This document shows, piece after piece, positions 1-10,900 of a DNA stretch of 64,000 nt (its first letter is position 1; the number at the start of each line of letters is the position of its first letter). A program made the position numbers and the translations under genes. The notes under the pieces are model-generated. The model did not search any database. It was given only the letters and a program-made list of their open reading frames with translations, and was not told the DNA's origin. This DNA comes from Polynucleobacter yangtzensis (GTDB taxonomy: Bacteria; Pseudomonadota; Gammaproteobacteria; Burkholderiales; Burkholderiaceae): NCBI RefSeq assembly GCF_001595965.1, contig NZ_LOJI01000001.1, positions 182,178 to 246,177 of the forward strand, written 5' to 3'.

Positions 1-2486
1 GGACGAATACCGCGGTACTCTTCGTTAATCATTTGATCGTTAGTCAAAATCTCATCGGTTGCATAACCCCAAAGATCTGTACGCACACGATGGTGCATTA
101 ACTCCGCAAATGCTTCTGCGAGACGATCCGCCAAAGCCTTCAACATAATGGCGCTGTAGTCATCATGCTTTGCCTGAAACTCAGCTACTTTCTTTTCTAC
201 ACCATGACCGGATGTGACTGCAAAACAACCGAGGTAGTCCGCAACACCAGAATCTTTTGGCGCAACGTAATCAGCCAAACAACGATTCGGTCTACGTACG
301 CCATCTACAACCGGACGCTCAGATTGTTGACGTAAGTTATGCCAAACAAACAATGGGTGCTCGCGTGTTTCATCGCTATAGAGAATAATGTCATCACCAA
401 CCGTATTGGCAGGATAGAAGGCAACTACAGCATCAGCTTGTAGCCACTGACCTTTAATGAGTTTATCGAGCAAAGCCTGGGCATCGGCAAATACCTTGCG
501 AGCCTCAACTCCTACAACTTCGTCATCGAGAATGGCGGGGAATTTACCTGCCAAGTCCCAAGTCTGAAAGAACGGTGTCCAGTCAATGTATTTTGCAATG
601 TCGCTTAGTGCAAAGTTTTTAAATACGCGACGGCCGATAAATTTTGGCTTTTCTGGAACGTATGAAGCCCAATCAATCATCTCGCGATTCTTGCGCGCCG
701 CCTCTAAAGAAATGGTTGGCGCAGCTTTCTTATTGGCATGTTGCTCACGAATACGCACATAGTCATCACGCAAATCTTGGATGAATTTCTTAGCGCTTTC
801 ATTAGACAGCAAACTAGAGGCCACAGATACCGAGCGGGATGCATCAGGTACATAGACGACGGGACCATCGTAATGCGGAGCAATTTTCACCGCAGTATGT
901 ACGCGAGAAGTAGTAGCGCCACCAATCATGAGCGGAATTTGACGCTCACGGAAATAGTCATCACGTTGCATTTCTTGTGCAACATAAGTCATCTCTTCGA
1001 GCGATGGGGTAATCAAGCCAGATAAACCAACGATATCTGCATTCTCTTCCTTGGCGCGCTTCAGAATTTCCGCGCAAGGAACCATCACGCCCATATTGGC
1101 AACTTCAAAGTTATTACATTGCAGAACAACGGTCACAATATTTTTACCAATATCGTGCACATCGCCCTTCACAGTCGCCATCACAATCTTGCCTTTGGCT
1201 TTAGCCTCACCACCAGCAGCAATATGTTGACGCTTCTCTTCTTCTATATACGGAATCAAAATAGCAACCGCTTGCTTCATCACACGGGCACTCTTAACTA
1301 CTTGAGGCAAGAACATCTTTCCGGCACCAAATAGGTCACCGACAACGTTCATACCATCCATGAGTGGGCCCTCAATCACTTCGATAGGCCTACCACCAGC
1401 GCCCATAATTTCTGCGCGCAGTTCTTCTGTATCTTCTTCAATAAATGTCGTAATACCATGCACTAAGGCGTGCGTTAAGCGCTCACGGACTGGGGCTTCG
1501 CGCCACACCAAGTTTTCAACTTGCTTTGCGCCGCCACCTTTAAATTGATCGGCAATATCAAGCAATCGCTCTGTTGGAGTTTTGCCATCTTTCTCTTTAA
1601 AGCGATTGAGAACCACGTCCTCAACACGCTCACGTAACTCAGGATCTAGGTCAGCGTATACGCCCAGTTGACCAGCATTCACAATACCCATATCCATACC
1701 CGCCTGAATGGCGTGATACAGAAACACTGTATGGATTGCTTCGCGCACACGGTCATTACCGCGGAAGGAGAAGCTCACATTAGAAACGCCACCGCTTACC
1801 TTGGCACCTGGCAGATTTTCTTTAATCCAACGGGTAGCATTAATAAAGTCAACAGCATAGTTGTCATGCTCTTCAATACCAGTAGCAATTGCAAAAATAT
1901 TTGGATCAAAAATAATGTCTTCAGCTGGAAAGCCAATTTCATTTACCAAGATCTCATAGCAACGCTGACAAATTTCAGTCTTGCGCTTGAATGTGTCCGC
2001 TTGACCCACTTCATCAAAGGCCATGACCACTGAAGCGGCGCCATAACGACGAATTAAGCGCGCTTGTTTTCTAAATGACTCTTCGCCCTCTTTCAAGGAA
2101 ATCGAATTCACAATTGGCTTGCCTTGAATACATTTCAAGCCTGCCTCGATCACACTCCACTTAGAGGAGTCGATCATGATGGGCACACGGGCAATATCAG
2201 GCTCAGATGCGATCAGGTTTAAGAAGCGAGTCATTGCCGCTTCAGAATCCAACATCGCCTCATCCATATTGATGTCAATAACTTGGGCACCATTCTCAAC
2301 CTGCTGACGGGCTACTACGAGCGCTTCATCAAATTGATTATTCAAAATCATGCGAGAAAATGCTTTTGAACCAGTGACGTTAGTACGCTCACCAATGTTC
2401 ACAAAGCCAACATCGGCTGTAACGTTAAATGGCTCGAGACCAGAAAGCTTCATTGCTGGCATAGCTTTTTTCTCGATCTTGCTCAT
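1..2486 (-). CDS. metH: Methionine synthase, pterin/cobalamin/activation part (3' end cut by window)
   Basis: This is the second half of a split cobalamin-dependent methionine synthase, which moves the methyl group from methyl-tetrahydrofolate to homocysteine. The reading frame is open from an ATG at 2486 to the window edge, about 828 codons. From the N-terminus I see the pterin-binding barrel (a [11 protein letters not shown] motif near residue 30), then a B12 domain carrying the cobalt-ligand motif GDVHDIGKN (coded near 1140-1185), then most of the SAM-binding activation domain. The last few dozen residues lie outside the window. Its ATG overlaps the stop of the upstream homocysteine-binding gene by 4 bases (ATGA), so the two halves are probably translationally coupled. 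Confidence in the family is high. Confidence 0.95.
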   Translation of the reverse strand, partial: MSKIEKKAMPAMKLSGLEPFNVTADVGFVNIGERTNVTGSKAFSRMILNNQFDEALVVARQQVENGAQVIDINMDEAMLDSEAAMTRFLNLIASEPDIARVPIMIDSSKWSVIEAGLKCIQGKPIVNSISLKEGEESFRKQARLIRRYGAASVVMAFDEVGQADTFKRKTEICQRCYEILVNEIGFPAEDIIFDPNIFAIATGIEEHDNYAVDFINATRWIKENLPGAKVSGGVSNVSFSFRGNDRVREAIHTVFLYHAIQAGMDMGIVNAGQLGVYADLDPELRERVEDVVLNRFKEKDGKTPTERLLDIADQFKGGGAKQVENLVWREAPVRERLTHALVHGITTFIEEDTEELRAEIMGAGGRPIEVIEGPLMDGMNVVGDLFGAGKMFLPQVVKSARVMKQAVAILIPYIEEEKRQHIAAGGEAKAKGKIVMATVKGDVHDIGKNIVTVVLQCNNFEVANMGVMVPCAEILKRAKEENADIVGLSGLITPSLEEMTYVAQEMQRDDYFRERQIPLMIGGATTSRVHTAVKIAPHYDGPVVYVPDASRSVSVASSLLSNESAKKFIQDLRDDYVRIREQHANKKAAPTISLEAARKNREMIDWASYVPEKPKFIGRRVFKNFALSDIAKYIDWTPFFQTWDLAGKFPAILDDEVVGVEARKVFADAQALLDKLIKGQWLQADAVVAFYPANTVGDDIILYSDETREHPLFVWHNLRQQSERPVVDGVRRPNRCLADYVAPKDSGVADYLGCFAVTSGHGVEKKVAEFQAKHDDYSAIMLKALADRLAEAFAELMHHRVRTDLWGYATDEILTNDQMINEEYRGIR

Positions 2487-3547
2487 GCTGATACCTCAGC
2501 ATTCTCGCGATAAAAGGCACGAGGTTTGCGCTTGGCAACAGCATTGGCAATTGCGCGAATATGATCTGGCGTAGTGCCGCAGCAGCCACCAACTAAATTG
2601 ACTAAACCATCTTTTGCAAAACCATCAACCAAGCTAGATGTAATTTCCGGCGTCTCATCAAAGCCGGTGTCGCTCATTGGGTTAGGCAGGCCAGCATTAG
2701 GGTAACAAGACACCGCAGCATCACATATACGCGCTAACTCTGCGATATAAGGGCGCATCAGTGCAGCACCGAGTGCACAGTTCAAACCAAACGTGAGCGG
2801 CTTAATGTGACGTAAGCTATTCCAGAAGGCTTCAACAGTTTGGCCAGAAAGAATACGTCCCGAAGCATCTGTTACCGTTCCAGAAATCATGACTGGTAAA
2901 CGCTCACCAGTTTCTTCAAAAAATTCATCGAGAGCAAAGAGTGCAGCTTTAGCATTGAGCGTATCGAAAATAGTTTCGACCAAAAATAAATCCACGCCAC
3001 CAGCAAATAAACCTTCAATCTGTTCACGGTAGGAGGCGCGCAAAGCATCAAAGGTCACATTGCGTGCTCCTGGATCATTTACATCAGGTGAAATACTTGC
3101 AGTCTTTGGTGTTGGCCCAATCGCGCCCGCAGCAAATCGTGGCTTATCTGGGGTGCTGTATTTTTCACAAGCAGCGCGCGCCAATCTAGCAGAGACCTCA
3201 TTCATCTCACGTGCCAGACCAGCCATTTTGTAGTCCTCTTGCGCAACTGAAGTTGCACCAAAAGTGTTGGTCTCAATAATGTCTGCGCCAGCATCTAAAT
3301 ACTGCTCATGAATCTTGCTAATAATTTCTGGCTGAGTCAGTACGAGCAACTCGTTATTGCCTTTAATGTCGCCAGGATGATCGGCGAAACGGGTATTACC
3401 TGGCAAGCCACGGTAATCAGCCTCAGTTAACTTGTATTGCTGAATCATGGTGCCCATAGCACCATCCAAAATGAGGATGCGCTGCTTTAAAAGCTCAGGA
3501 AGCTTTTGACCGCGGGTGTAAGGCTGGGACAAACCATTAGATTGCAT
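2483..3547 (-). CDS. metH: Methionine synthase, homocysteine-binding domain protein (split MetH)
   Basis: A 354-residue homocysteine S-methyltransferase-type barrel corresponding to the first domain of MetH. The start shows the [11 protein letters not shown] motif. The three zinc-binding cysteines are visible as GLNCALGA in the middle and [11 protein letters not shown] near the C-terminus. In E. coli this domain is fused to the pterin/B12 part; here it is a separate gene placed first and overlapping the next by 4 bases. The protein presumably assembles with the downstream subunit to present zinc-activated homocysteine. Splitting of metH is known in Burkholderiales. The gene is divergent from phaM, with 74 bases between start codons. 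Confidence 0.95.
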   Translation of the reverse strand: MQSNGLSQPYTRGQKLPELLKQRILILDGAMGTMIQQYKLTEADYRGLPGNTRFADHPGDIKGNNELLVLTQPEIISKIHEQYLDAGADIIETNTFGATSVAQEDYKMAGLAREMNEVSARLARAACEKYSTPDKPRFAAGAIGPTPKTASISPDVNDPGARNVTFDALRASYREQIEGLFAGGVDLFLVETIFDTLNAKAALFALDEFFEETGERLPVMISGTVTDASGRILSGQTVEAFWNSLRHIKPLTFGLNCALGAALMRPYIAELARICDAAVSCYPNAGLPNPMSDTGFDETPEITSSLVDGFAKDGLVNLVGGCCGTTPDHIRAIANAVAKRKPRAFYRENAEVSA

Positions 3548-3621
3548 TGTTAAACCGGGATTAATCTCTAGAATCCCTTATTCTATTGGAAAAGCCACTT
3601 TTCATTTACCCCGGAGCCCCT

Positions 3622-4071
3622 ATGTTTGGAACCATTCCCGAATTTAATCAAAGCCTAGATATGTTTAAAACCATGTGGGGACAAGGTGCGGCAGCTCAGG
3701 CCGGGCAATTTCCCTTCACAGCAGATGCGTCTAAGGCTGCTGGCGGCTTTGGAGCTGCTTTCCCTGGCTTAGATGTGGATGAGCTAGAAAAGCGCATTAA
3801 GGACCTTAAAAGCGTTGAAAACTGGCTAAATTTGAATCTCAACATCCTCAAGTCGACCATCCAAGGCTTAGAAGTTCAGCACGCCACCATGATGGCCCTC
3901 AAATCCTTTGGCGATGCCGTCTCTGCAGCAGGGGCAGCAGCTACAACACCCAAAGAAGAGTCCGAGACAAAAACGACTAGCGCTAAACCACGGAAAACCG
4001 CAACACGCCGTCGTCGCAAAGCTGGCGACGCAACTTACCTCGATGAAGTAGGTAATTCAGATGAGCAATAG
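3622..4071 (+). CDS. phaM: PhaM-like polyhydroxyalkanoate granule-associated protein
   Basis: A 149-residue protein of the PhaM type. PhaM in Ralstonia/Cupriavidus activates PHB synthase and tethers granules to the nucleoid. The N-terminal part contains hydrophobic-aromatic segments (FGTIPEFNQ, MFKTMWG), followed by a coiled-coil region (DVDELEKRIKDLKSVENWL). The C-terminal 40 residues are low-complexity and end in a very basic PRKTATRRRRK patch, as expected for DNA contact. I choose ATG 3622 because GGAG lies 5 bases upstream; an in-frame start at 3586 would add 12 residues. The 3' end overlaps the convergent metallo-hydrolase gene by 89 bases, and its apparent terminator lies inside that gene. 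Confidence 0.75.
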   Translation: MFGTIPEFNQSLDMFKTMWGQGAAAQAGQFPFTADASKAAGGFGAAFPGLDVDELEKRIKDLKSVENWLNLNLNILKSTIQGLEVQHATMMALKSFGDAVSAAGAAATTPKEESETKTTSAKPRKTATRRRRKAGDATYLDEVGNSDEQ

Positions 4072-5068
4072 CCTCACCCATCGCAAAAGTAAGTTGATGA
4101 ATATCTAATTCGCGCTTAAACAAGACCGGCACAATCTCTCGAGCATGTGCCGGTTTTTTACATGCGCCCAAAGCATCTGCTAAGCGCTCATCATGATGTG
4201 CCTTCAATTGCGCAATACGCGGTCTGATTCCTGTAAATGGCTTTCCATGAGAAGGTAATACCAAAGTATCTTCTGGCAACGCTAAATATTTTTCAATAGA
4301 GTCTAAATACAGTCCCAGAGGATCTGCATCTGGATCAGCGTCGTAAACACTGACATTAGTAGAGATGCGGGGTAACAGCATATCTCCAGAGATCAGCACA
4401 CCAAGCTCTTTGCAAAACAGAGAAGCGTGTTCAGGCGCATGTCCATACCCCATGATCACTTGCCAAGAATGCCCACCAATAGAAATACTTTCACCATCAA
4501 TAATGCGGCGATATTGACGCGGCACTCCAGGAACCATATTGCTGTAGTAATTAGAGCGCGCTCGAATTTTTTCTAAATCTTCTGGTGTCGTTAATCCATG
4601 TCTTTGAAAATGATCTGCAGAACCTCCGCTACCAGCACGCGCGCCCACTGCAGCGCCACCCTCTTTGCAGCTTAACCATTGAGCGGTTAAGTAATCAGTC
4701 ATAGAGATCCACAAGGGCACTTTCCATTTTTCACACAACCATTGCGATAAGCCCACATGATCAGGATGCATGTGAGTCACGATGACACGCAAGACTGGCA
4801 AGCCTTCAAGCTGAGTAGCAAAGACCTGCTCCCACGAGGCTTTTGTCTCATCATTAGCAATACCGCAATCCACCATTGTCCAGCCTGAAACGCCGTCGAT
4901 TTCATCGCGTAGTAGCCATAGATTGATGTGGTCTAAGGCAAACGGTAGGCGCATACGAATCCAACGAACACCTGGCGCAACCTCAATACTGCTACCCACT
5001 TCCGGAAGTGCATCTCCTAATGGATAATGGATCTCAGCTTCAGCACTTGCTTTGTTTTGAGTGTTCAT
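3983..5068 (-). CDS. MBL-fold metallo-hydrolase
   Basis: A 361-residue protein with a metallo-beta-lactamase fold. The zinc-binding signature THMHPDHVGL is seen near residue 115, and further ligands fit GYGHAPEHA, SGDMLL and LPSHGKPF. The length and the extra C-terminal helical region (HHDERLADALGA onward) resemble the hydrolase group that includes glyoxalase II-like and LACTB2-like enzymes. The substrate cannot be told from sequence. The last 30 codons are antisense to the end of phaM, and the phaM terminator lies within the coding region. Confidence 0.8.
   Translation of the reverse strand: MNTQNKASAEAEIHYPLGDALPEVGSSIEVAPGVRWIRMRLPFALDHINLWLLRDEIDGVSGWTMVDCGIANDETKASWEQVFATQLEGLPVLRVIVTHMHPDHVGLSQWLCEKWKVPLWISMTDYLTAQWLSCKEGGAAVGARAGSGGSADHFQRHGLTTPEDLEKIRARSNYYSNMVPGVPRQYRRIIDGESISIGGHSWQVIMGYGHAPEHASLFCKELGVLISGDMLLPRISTNVSVYDADPDADPLGLYLDSIEKYLALPEDTLVLPSHGKPFTGIRPRIAQLKAHHDERLADALGACKKPAHAREIVPVLFKRELDIHQLTFAMGEAIAHLNYLLHRGKLRRQLCDDGVLRFSVV
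4125..4159 (+). terminator. Intrinsic terminator of phaM, inside the opposite gene
   Basis: ACCGGCAC (4125-4132) pairs perfectly with GTGCCGGT (4147-4154), leaving a 14-base loop, and the stem is followed by a run of T. It lies 53 bases after the phaM stop and on the antisense strand of the metallo-hydrolase coding region, so it must also be compatible with that protein's sequence. Confidence 0.7.
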
Positions 5069-5110
5069 GATTTAACGTAATTTCTTTTATCTTTTGCTTC
5101 TAGGTTTGCT

Positions 5111-5287
5111 TTGACAACAGTTCCATCGCCTTGCATTAATTGGTGTGACATTAATCCTGAAAATGGTTACTGTCGTGGCTGCTATCGTACCCTGAATGAG
5201 ATTGCTGATTGGTCTGATATGACCAATCCCGAGAAGCTTGAGGTTTGGGCACAACTATCTATTCGCAAACCCCAAGCACCGCAGTAA
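5111..5287 (+). CDS. DUF1289 small cysteine-rich protein
   Basis: A 58-residue protein starting at TTG 5111, with AGG 6 bases upstream. An in-frame stop at 5078 rules out a long extension, and no ATG is available. It shows the DUF1289 pattern: PCINWCDI, then NGYCRGCYRTLNEIADW. Four cysteines in CxxxC and CxxC spacing suggest a bound metal or Fe-S cluster, and the family has been annotated as putative Fe-S proteins. The function is unknown. It sits between the metallo-hydrolase (divergent) and acuI (convergent). Confidence 0.75.
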   Translation: MTTVPSPCINWCDINPENGYCRGCYRTLNEIADWSDMTNPEKLEVWAQLSIRKPQAPQ

Positions 5288-5316
5288 AACTTCTTTATAT
5301 AACTCTACTTCTTTCT

Positions 5317-6300
5317 TTATTTATTAACGTCGACAATCAAGCGTCCACGTACATTGCCTGCCATTAATTCTTGCGCATATTTAATGGATTCTTCAAGTGA
5401 AATTTCATGTGAGATTTCATCCAAAGTTTTCAAATCCACTAATTTGCTTAGTTGCTCATAGGCAGCGATTCTTTTTGCACGCGGCACGGTCACACTATTG
5501 ATGCCGTAAAGAGTAACGCCTCGCAAAATAAATGGCGCAACAGTGGATGGAAAATCCATGCCTTGCGCTAATCCACAAGCCGCTACTGCACCATCACTCT
5601 TGGTTTGTGCACAAGCATTTGCCAAAGTATGACTACCAACGCTATCTATAACAGCAGCCCAACGCTCTTTTGCCAGCGGCTTACCGGGTGCAGATAGAGC
5701 GGCACGATCAATTACTTCGGCTGCACCTAATTTTTTAAGGTAGTCCGCTTCGGCCAATCGACCAGTACTGGCTACAACGGTGAAACCCAACTTACTGAGC
5801 AGCGTAATGGCAAAGCTGCCCACGCCTCCAGCAGCTCCTGTTACCAAAACTTCACCATCACTTGGCTTAAGTCCATGCTTTTGTAATGCCATGACACAGA
5901 GCATCGCGGTGTAGCCGGCTGTACCAATTGCTAATGCTTGTTTGGCAGTAAATCCTTTTGGTAATGGAATCAACCAATCAGCCTTCACACGAGCCTGCTG
6001 CCCCAGACCACCCCAATGTCCTTCGCCCACTCCCCAGCCATTGAGAAGCACCATATCGCCAGCCTTAAAGTCAGGGCTAGTACTTTCTATTACCTCGCCT
6101 GCAAAATCAATCCCGGGCACCATCGGAAAGCTACGCACTACTGGACCTTTGCCGGTAATGGCTAGGCCGTCCTTATAGTTAAGTGTGGAATACAGTACCT
6201 TTACACGAACATCGCCCTCTGGGAGGCTAGCCTCATCTACCTGGGCCAATTCTGCACGATAGCCTTGATCGTCTTTATTTACCAATATTGCTTTAAACAT
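5317..6300 (-). CDS. acuI: AcuI/YhdH-type zinc-independent MDR oxidoreductase (acrylyl-CoA reductase family)
   Basis: A 327-residue medium-chain dehydrogenase/reductase. It opens with MFKAILV and contains LNYKDGLAITGKG (residues 40-52), typical of the YhdH/AcuI subfamily. The NADPH-binding loop is GAAGGVGS at residues 155-162, and the C-terminal part carries the GINSVTVP segment. AcuI reduces acryloyl-CoA to propionyl-CoA with NADPH, which protects cells that handle acrylate, for example from DMSP. No catalytic zinc cysteines are apparent. It appears monocistronic. Subfamily assignment is good; the physiological substrate is inferred. Confidence 0.85.
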   Translation of the reverse strand: MFKAILVNKDDQGYRAELAQVDEASLPEGDVRVKVLYSTLNYKDGLAITGKGPVVRSFPMVPGIDFAGEVIESTSPDFKAGDMVLLNGWGVGEGHWGGLGQQARVKADWLIPLPKGFTAKQALAIGTAGYTAMLCVMALQKHGLKPSDGEVLVTGAAGGVGSFAITLLSKLGFTVVASTGRLAEADYLKKLGAAEVIDRAALSAPGKPLAKERWAAVIDSVGSHTLANACAQTKSDGAVAACGLAQGMDFPSTVAPFILRGVTLYGINSVTVPRAKRIAAYEQLSKLVDLKTLDEISHEISLEESIKYAQELMAGNVRGRLIVDVNK

Positions 6301-6387
6301 ATCTCATCCTTTTAGAGCGAGGTATTTCCCCGCAGCAATTGCTTAATAGGTTTATCCTAACGAGCATTGCTGATTATGGAGGTTTCC

Positions 6388-6684
6388 ATGAAAAAAATTC
6401 TACTATTAACTACGATTTCTGGCTTGATGCTGTCTGGGTGCTATTCAACCCAGGTCAACATGTCTATGGGCAACATGCGCCTCATTAGCTCTAGCGCTGC
6501 TCCACAGGATGTTATGGATTTTGCAACCAAAACCTGTAGAAATGATTTCTATGAAGGCGCCAGCTTTTTATCTAAAGCAGGCAAGGAATATCGCTTTAAG
6601 TGCGTAAAAGCTGAAGAAAACGAAATCTTGATTCCTATTCCCGGCACAACCATTGCAGCTCCTGCAAAAACTGAAGCAAAGTAA
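6388..6684 (+). CDS. Small outer-membrane lipoprotein, unknown function
   Basis: A 98-residue protein with an N-terminal signal (MKKILLLTTISGLMLSGC) and a clear lipobox, LSGC, so it should be a lipoprotein. ATG 6388 is preferred over 6367 because GGAGG lies just upstream and the signal peptide begins there. The mature part has two further cysteines (KTCRND and RFKCVK) that could form a disulfide. I do not recognise the family. The next gene starts 9 bases after its stop. Confidence 0.75.
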   Translation: MKKILLLTTISGLMLSGCYSTQVNMSMGNMRLISSSAAPQDVMDFATKTCRNDFYEGASFLSKAGKEYRFKCVKAEENEILIPIPGTTIAAPAKTEAK

Positions 6685-6693
6685 ACAAGCCTA

Positions 6694-7194
6694 ATGACCC
6701 CATTTACCTCACAAGAGCTGCGCAAAGGTTTTTCATCGTTTGCCACCGGGGTCACTGTCATCACTTGCCTGGATGAAGAAAATAATTCCCACGGCATCAC
6801 CATTAGCTCGTTTAATACAGTCTCGCTCGAACCGCCACTCATCCTCTGGAGCCTGAAAAAGCATTCACGCCTCATGCCCTGGGTTGAGCTTGGCAAAAAA
6901 CACCTGATTCACGTCCTAGAACGCTCGCAAGAAGATCTGGCAATGCATTTTGCTACGGTGAAAGTGGATCAATTTAATGGTATTGACCATAAGCTTGCAG
7001 CTAGCGGACTTACTCAAATCGATCATTGCGTAGCCTATTACGAATGTGAAACTGTTTGCGTTCATATTGGCGGCGATCACAACATCATCGTTGCTAAAGT
7101 CATTAACTTAAAAAATCATCCAGAACGAGAGCCTCTCATTTTTGCGCGCAGTAAATTTGTTGGTCTTGATTTCACAGAAATCCAATCTAGCTAA
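6694..7194 (+). CDS. Flavin reductase family protein (FMN-binding split barrel)
   Basis: A 166-residue HpaC/RutF-type flavin reductase. These enzymes use NAD(P)H to reduce free FMN or FAD for a partner monooxygenase. The family signature is visible: FATGVTVITC near residue 17, GITISSFNTVSLEPPLILWSL in the flavin-binding strand, and a C-terminal LIFARSKF stretch. No monooxygenase gene is adjacent, so its partner is unknown. It follows the lipoprotein gene by 9 bases and precedes the GST by 26, so the three may be co-transcribed. Confidence 0.9.
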   Translation: MTPFTSQELRKGFSSFATGVTVITCLDEENNSHGITISSFNTVSLEPPLILWSLKKHSRLMPWVELGKKHLIHVLERSQEDLAMHFATVKVDQFNGIDHKLAASGLTQIDHCVAYYECETVCVHIGGDHNIIVAKVINLKNHPEREPLIFARSKFVGLDFTEIQSS

Positions 7195-7220
7195 TTACAG
7201 CTATCTTCCAAGGAAATACC

Positions 7221-7883
7221 ATGATGCGTTTATGGGGTCGTAAAAGTTCTATTAACGTACAAAAAGTATTGTGGTGTCTTGCAGAGTTGGGCCTTAAAGA
7301 AGGCAAAGATTTTGAGCGTATTGATGCTGGGCTGCACTTTGGGGTCAACAACACGCCTGAGTTTTTAAAACTCAATCCAAACGGTTTAGTTCCCACATTA
7401 GAAGATGGTGACGTTGTACTCTGGGAGTCCAATACCATCATGCGTTACTTGGCACGTCAACATGACAAGGCTGGACGCTTTACTACTAACATCAAGACTC
7501 AATACGAATCTGAGAAATGGATGGATTGGCAATTGGGCACGATGTGGCCAGCGCTACGTATTGCATTTTTGGGGCTAACCAGAACCCCAGAAGCTGAACG
7601 TAATCACCAAGCTATCTTGAAGGGCTATCAAGAAACTAATCGACTGCTTGGCATGCTTGATCAAACACTAGCCAAAAAAAATTACTGCTCAGGCAACCAA
7701 TTTCAAATCGGCGATATCGTTCTCGCCCTCTGTGTCAGCCGCTGGATTCTACTAAATAAAACCTTCCCACAGCAAACTGGAGAACGCGCAGATCTTAAGA
7801 ATATTAATGCGTGGCTTACACGCCTTGAAGAAGAAACTTGCCTTAACGATATTGCCGAAAAAGAGCTTAATATCGTTAAGTAG
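7221..7883 (+). CDS. Glutathione S-transferase family protein
   Basis: A 220-residue soluble GST. The N-terminal thioredoxin-like domain has WGRKSSINVQKVLW with the likely catalytic Ser near residue 10, the cis-proline region NPNGLVPTLEDG, and the glutathione-binding WESNTIMRYLA. The all-helical C-terminal domain runs from about residue 95 and contains the structural FQIGDIVLA motif. The start has tandem ATG codons (7221, 7224) with AAGGA 7 bases upstream. Substrate is unknown. Confidence 0.92.
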   Translation: MMRLWGRKSSINVQKVLWCLAELGLKEGKDFERIDAGLHFGVNNTPEFLKLNPNGLVPTLEDGDVVLWESNTIMRYLARQHDKAGRFTTNIKTQYESEKWMDWQLGTMWPALRIAFLGLTRTPEAERNHQAILKGYQETNRLLGMLDQTLAKKNYCSGNQFQIGDIVLALCVSRWILLNKTFPQQTGERADLKNINAWLTRLEEETCLNDIAEKELNIVK

Positions 7884-7901
7884 TTTCTCTGATTTGTATT
7901 T

Positions 7902-10900
7902 TTACTGCTGTTTAAATTTCTTAGCGTGGTGATCGGCACCGATAAATAAGTACATTGCGGGCACCACAAAGAGTGTGAACAATGTGCCAATCGATAAGCC
8001 GGTAAAGATCACAATACCCATAGACTGTCGACCCGCAGCGCCAGCACCTGAGGCGATCACCAATGGCAACACGCCCAAGACCATCGCGGCAGTCGTCATC
8101 AAAATAGGGCGCAAACGAACGCTGCTAGCCTCTACGATGGCATCAAGCTTACTGCGTCCAGCTTCTTGTAATTCATTAGCAAATTCCACAATCAAAATTC
8201 CGTGCTTACTAATCAAGCCCATCAGTGTGACTAACCCCACCTGGGTATAGACGTTTAAGGTGGTGAATCCTAGATTAATAAAGATCAAGGCACCAAATAA
8301 AGCTAACGGCACAGAAACCAAAATCACAATCGGATCACGGAAGCTTTCAAACTGAGCCGCAAGTACCAAGAACACGATCAAGATCGCAAAGAACATAGTG
8401 ACTAGGAAGCCACCGGACTCAGCCATAAATTGACGTGACGGGCCAGCATAGTCCATGCTGTATCCATTAGGCGCAACTTCTTTCAAAGTCTGGCGCATGA
8501 ACTCCAGCAAATCTGCCTGTGAGATAAACGGTGTGCTTACGCCCGAGATCGTCGCGGAGTTCAACTGCTGAAAGTGGTTAATTGATTGAGGCACTACTCT
8601 TTTTTTAATTGTTGCAATAGTGCGCGCCTGGACCATAGCACCGCTTGGGGTGCGGATGTAGTAATCTAAGATTTGATCTGGATTTAAGCGATCAACTTGT
8701 TTCACTTGTGGAATTACACGATAAGAGCGTCCGGATACCGAGAAATAATTCACAAAGCCGCCACCTAAAGCAGCAGAGAGTGACGCGCCGACTTGCTGTT
8801 GAGTCATCCCCAAAGCCGCTACTTTTTCACGATCGATTTCCAAAACATCCTGCGGTTTATCAATCTTCAAATCAGAATCGACGAAGAAGAAGTTACCGCT
8901 ACGGCGTGCCTTATCCAATACTGCTTGGGATACTTCATTGAGCTGTGCATACGATTCTGTGGTGTTGATCACCACCTGAACTGGCAAGCCCTGCGCACCA
9001 GGCAATGCTGGAAACTGGAAAGCGGCTACACGTGCGCCTGCAATCGTATTCCACTTCTGTTGCATGTCTTCTTGAAACTTCGTGGCATTGCGCTTACGCT
9101 CACCCCAGTCCTTGAGCAAAATACCACCGAAGCTAGAAGTTGGACTTGTGATCTGAAAGGCCTGCTCATACTCTGGTTCTGCTGCAGCGATTGCGTAAAT
9201 TTGATCCGCATAAGTCTGCATTTGGTTAACCGTACTATTAGGCGGTCCGGACGCCTGCATCAAAACAATGCCTTGATCTTCTGTTGGCGCCAATTCAGCA
9301 CGTGCAGTTGCGTAAAGATAGGCAACACCACCCAGCAAAATGACGCCCATCACAATGATGACTTGCCAAGTGCTCAATAATTCACGCAAAGTGCTTTGAT
9401 AGCTGTGATGCACCTTATCAAAGATGCGATCAATTTTTTGCACAAATGATGAGGCTTCTTGTTCTTCAGTAAAAATGCGAGAGCACATCATCGGCGAGAG
9501 CGTTAACGCAATTAATCCAGAAACCGCTACCGCACTGGCCAAAGTAAACGCAAATTCCGTAAACAAGGCGCCGGTTAAACCACCCTGAAAGCCAATTGGG
9601 ATGTACACCGCAATCAGCACGACCGTCATCGCCAAAATAGGACCACCCAATTCGCGCGCAGCAATTAAAGAAGCCTCTAAGGGCGACTTGCCCTCTTTCA
9701 TATGACGATCAACGTTTTCCACCACAATAATGGCGTCGTCGACCACCAAACCAATTGCCAGCACCAAGGCCAACAGGGTGAGCAAGTTAATGGAATAACC
9801 CAAAACCTGCATTAAGAAGAATGTGCCAATAAGAGATAAAGGCATTGCAATGACTGGCACTGCAACAGCACGTGCACTGCCCAAGAAGAGGTAAATCACT
9901 ACGGTCACAATGACCAAAGCTTCCAGCAAAGTTGAAATAACTTCGTCAATAGAGCTAGTAATAAATTTAGTTGAGTCGTAAACGATCTTGCCGGTCATAC
10001 CAATTGGCAATTGCTTCTGAATATCAGGAACTACATCTCGAACACGTTGTGCTACATCCAACAGGTTTGCTTGTGGAGCCACCTTAATCGCTATGAAGAC
10101 CGAGCGCTTGCCGCTAAAGGCCACATTAGTGTTGTAGTCCTCAGAACCCAGCGTGACGTTTGCCACCTGCTCTAAATAGACAATATTTACACCATCTCTT
10201 TTGATAACTAATCTACGAAACTCATCAAGGGTGTGCAGATCGGTGCCAGCCACTAAATCGACCGCAACCATATCGCCCTTGGTGCTACCAACGGCCGAAA
10301 GATAGTTATTTGCAAACAAGGCGTTGTAGACATCATCCGCACCAACACCCAGGCCGGCCATCTTTTCTCGATCAAGCCAAGCGCGTAAGGCGAACTTACG
10401 ACCACCAGTAATCTCTGCGTTTTGAACACCCTCAACAGAGTCCAACTTTGGCTTTACAACACGCAACAAGTAATCGGTGATTGCGTTATTGGGAATTTCA
10501 TCGCTATAGAAACCCATGTACATTGCAGCAGTAGATTGACCAACCTGCACCGTCAAGATCGGCTGCTGTGCTTGGGGTGGCAACTGATTCTTAACCGCAC
10601 TAATTTGAGTTTGTATCTGCGTTAATGCTGCGTTTGAGTCGTAATTCAATTTCAAGGTAGCAATAATGGTAGAAACGCCACTTACGCTAGTTGAAGAGAG
10701 GTAATCAATACCCTGAGCTTGAGCAATAGAGGCCTCTAGTGGCTGAGTAATAAAGCCTGCAATAGTCTCTGGATCTGCGCCGAAATATGCTGTTGTGATA
10801 GTCACAATCGCATTCTGCGTTTGGGGATACTGATTTACTGGCAAAGAGCCAATTGATTTCAGTCCAAATATCAATACCAGCGCGCTCACCACCATGGAGA

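Noticed and set aside
8793..9380. 195-codon plus-strand frame opposite the RND pump gene
   Set aside because: It is antisense to a well-supported 1011-residue gene and shows no protein family features.
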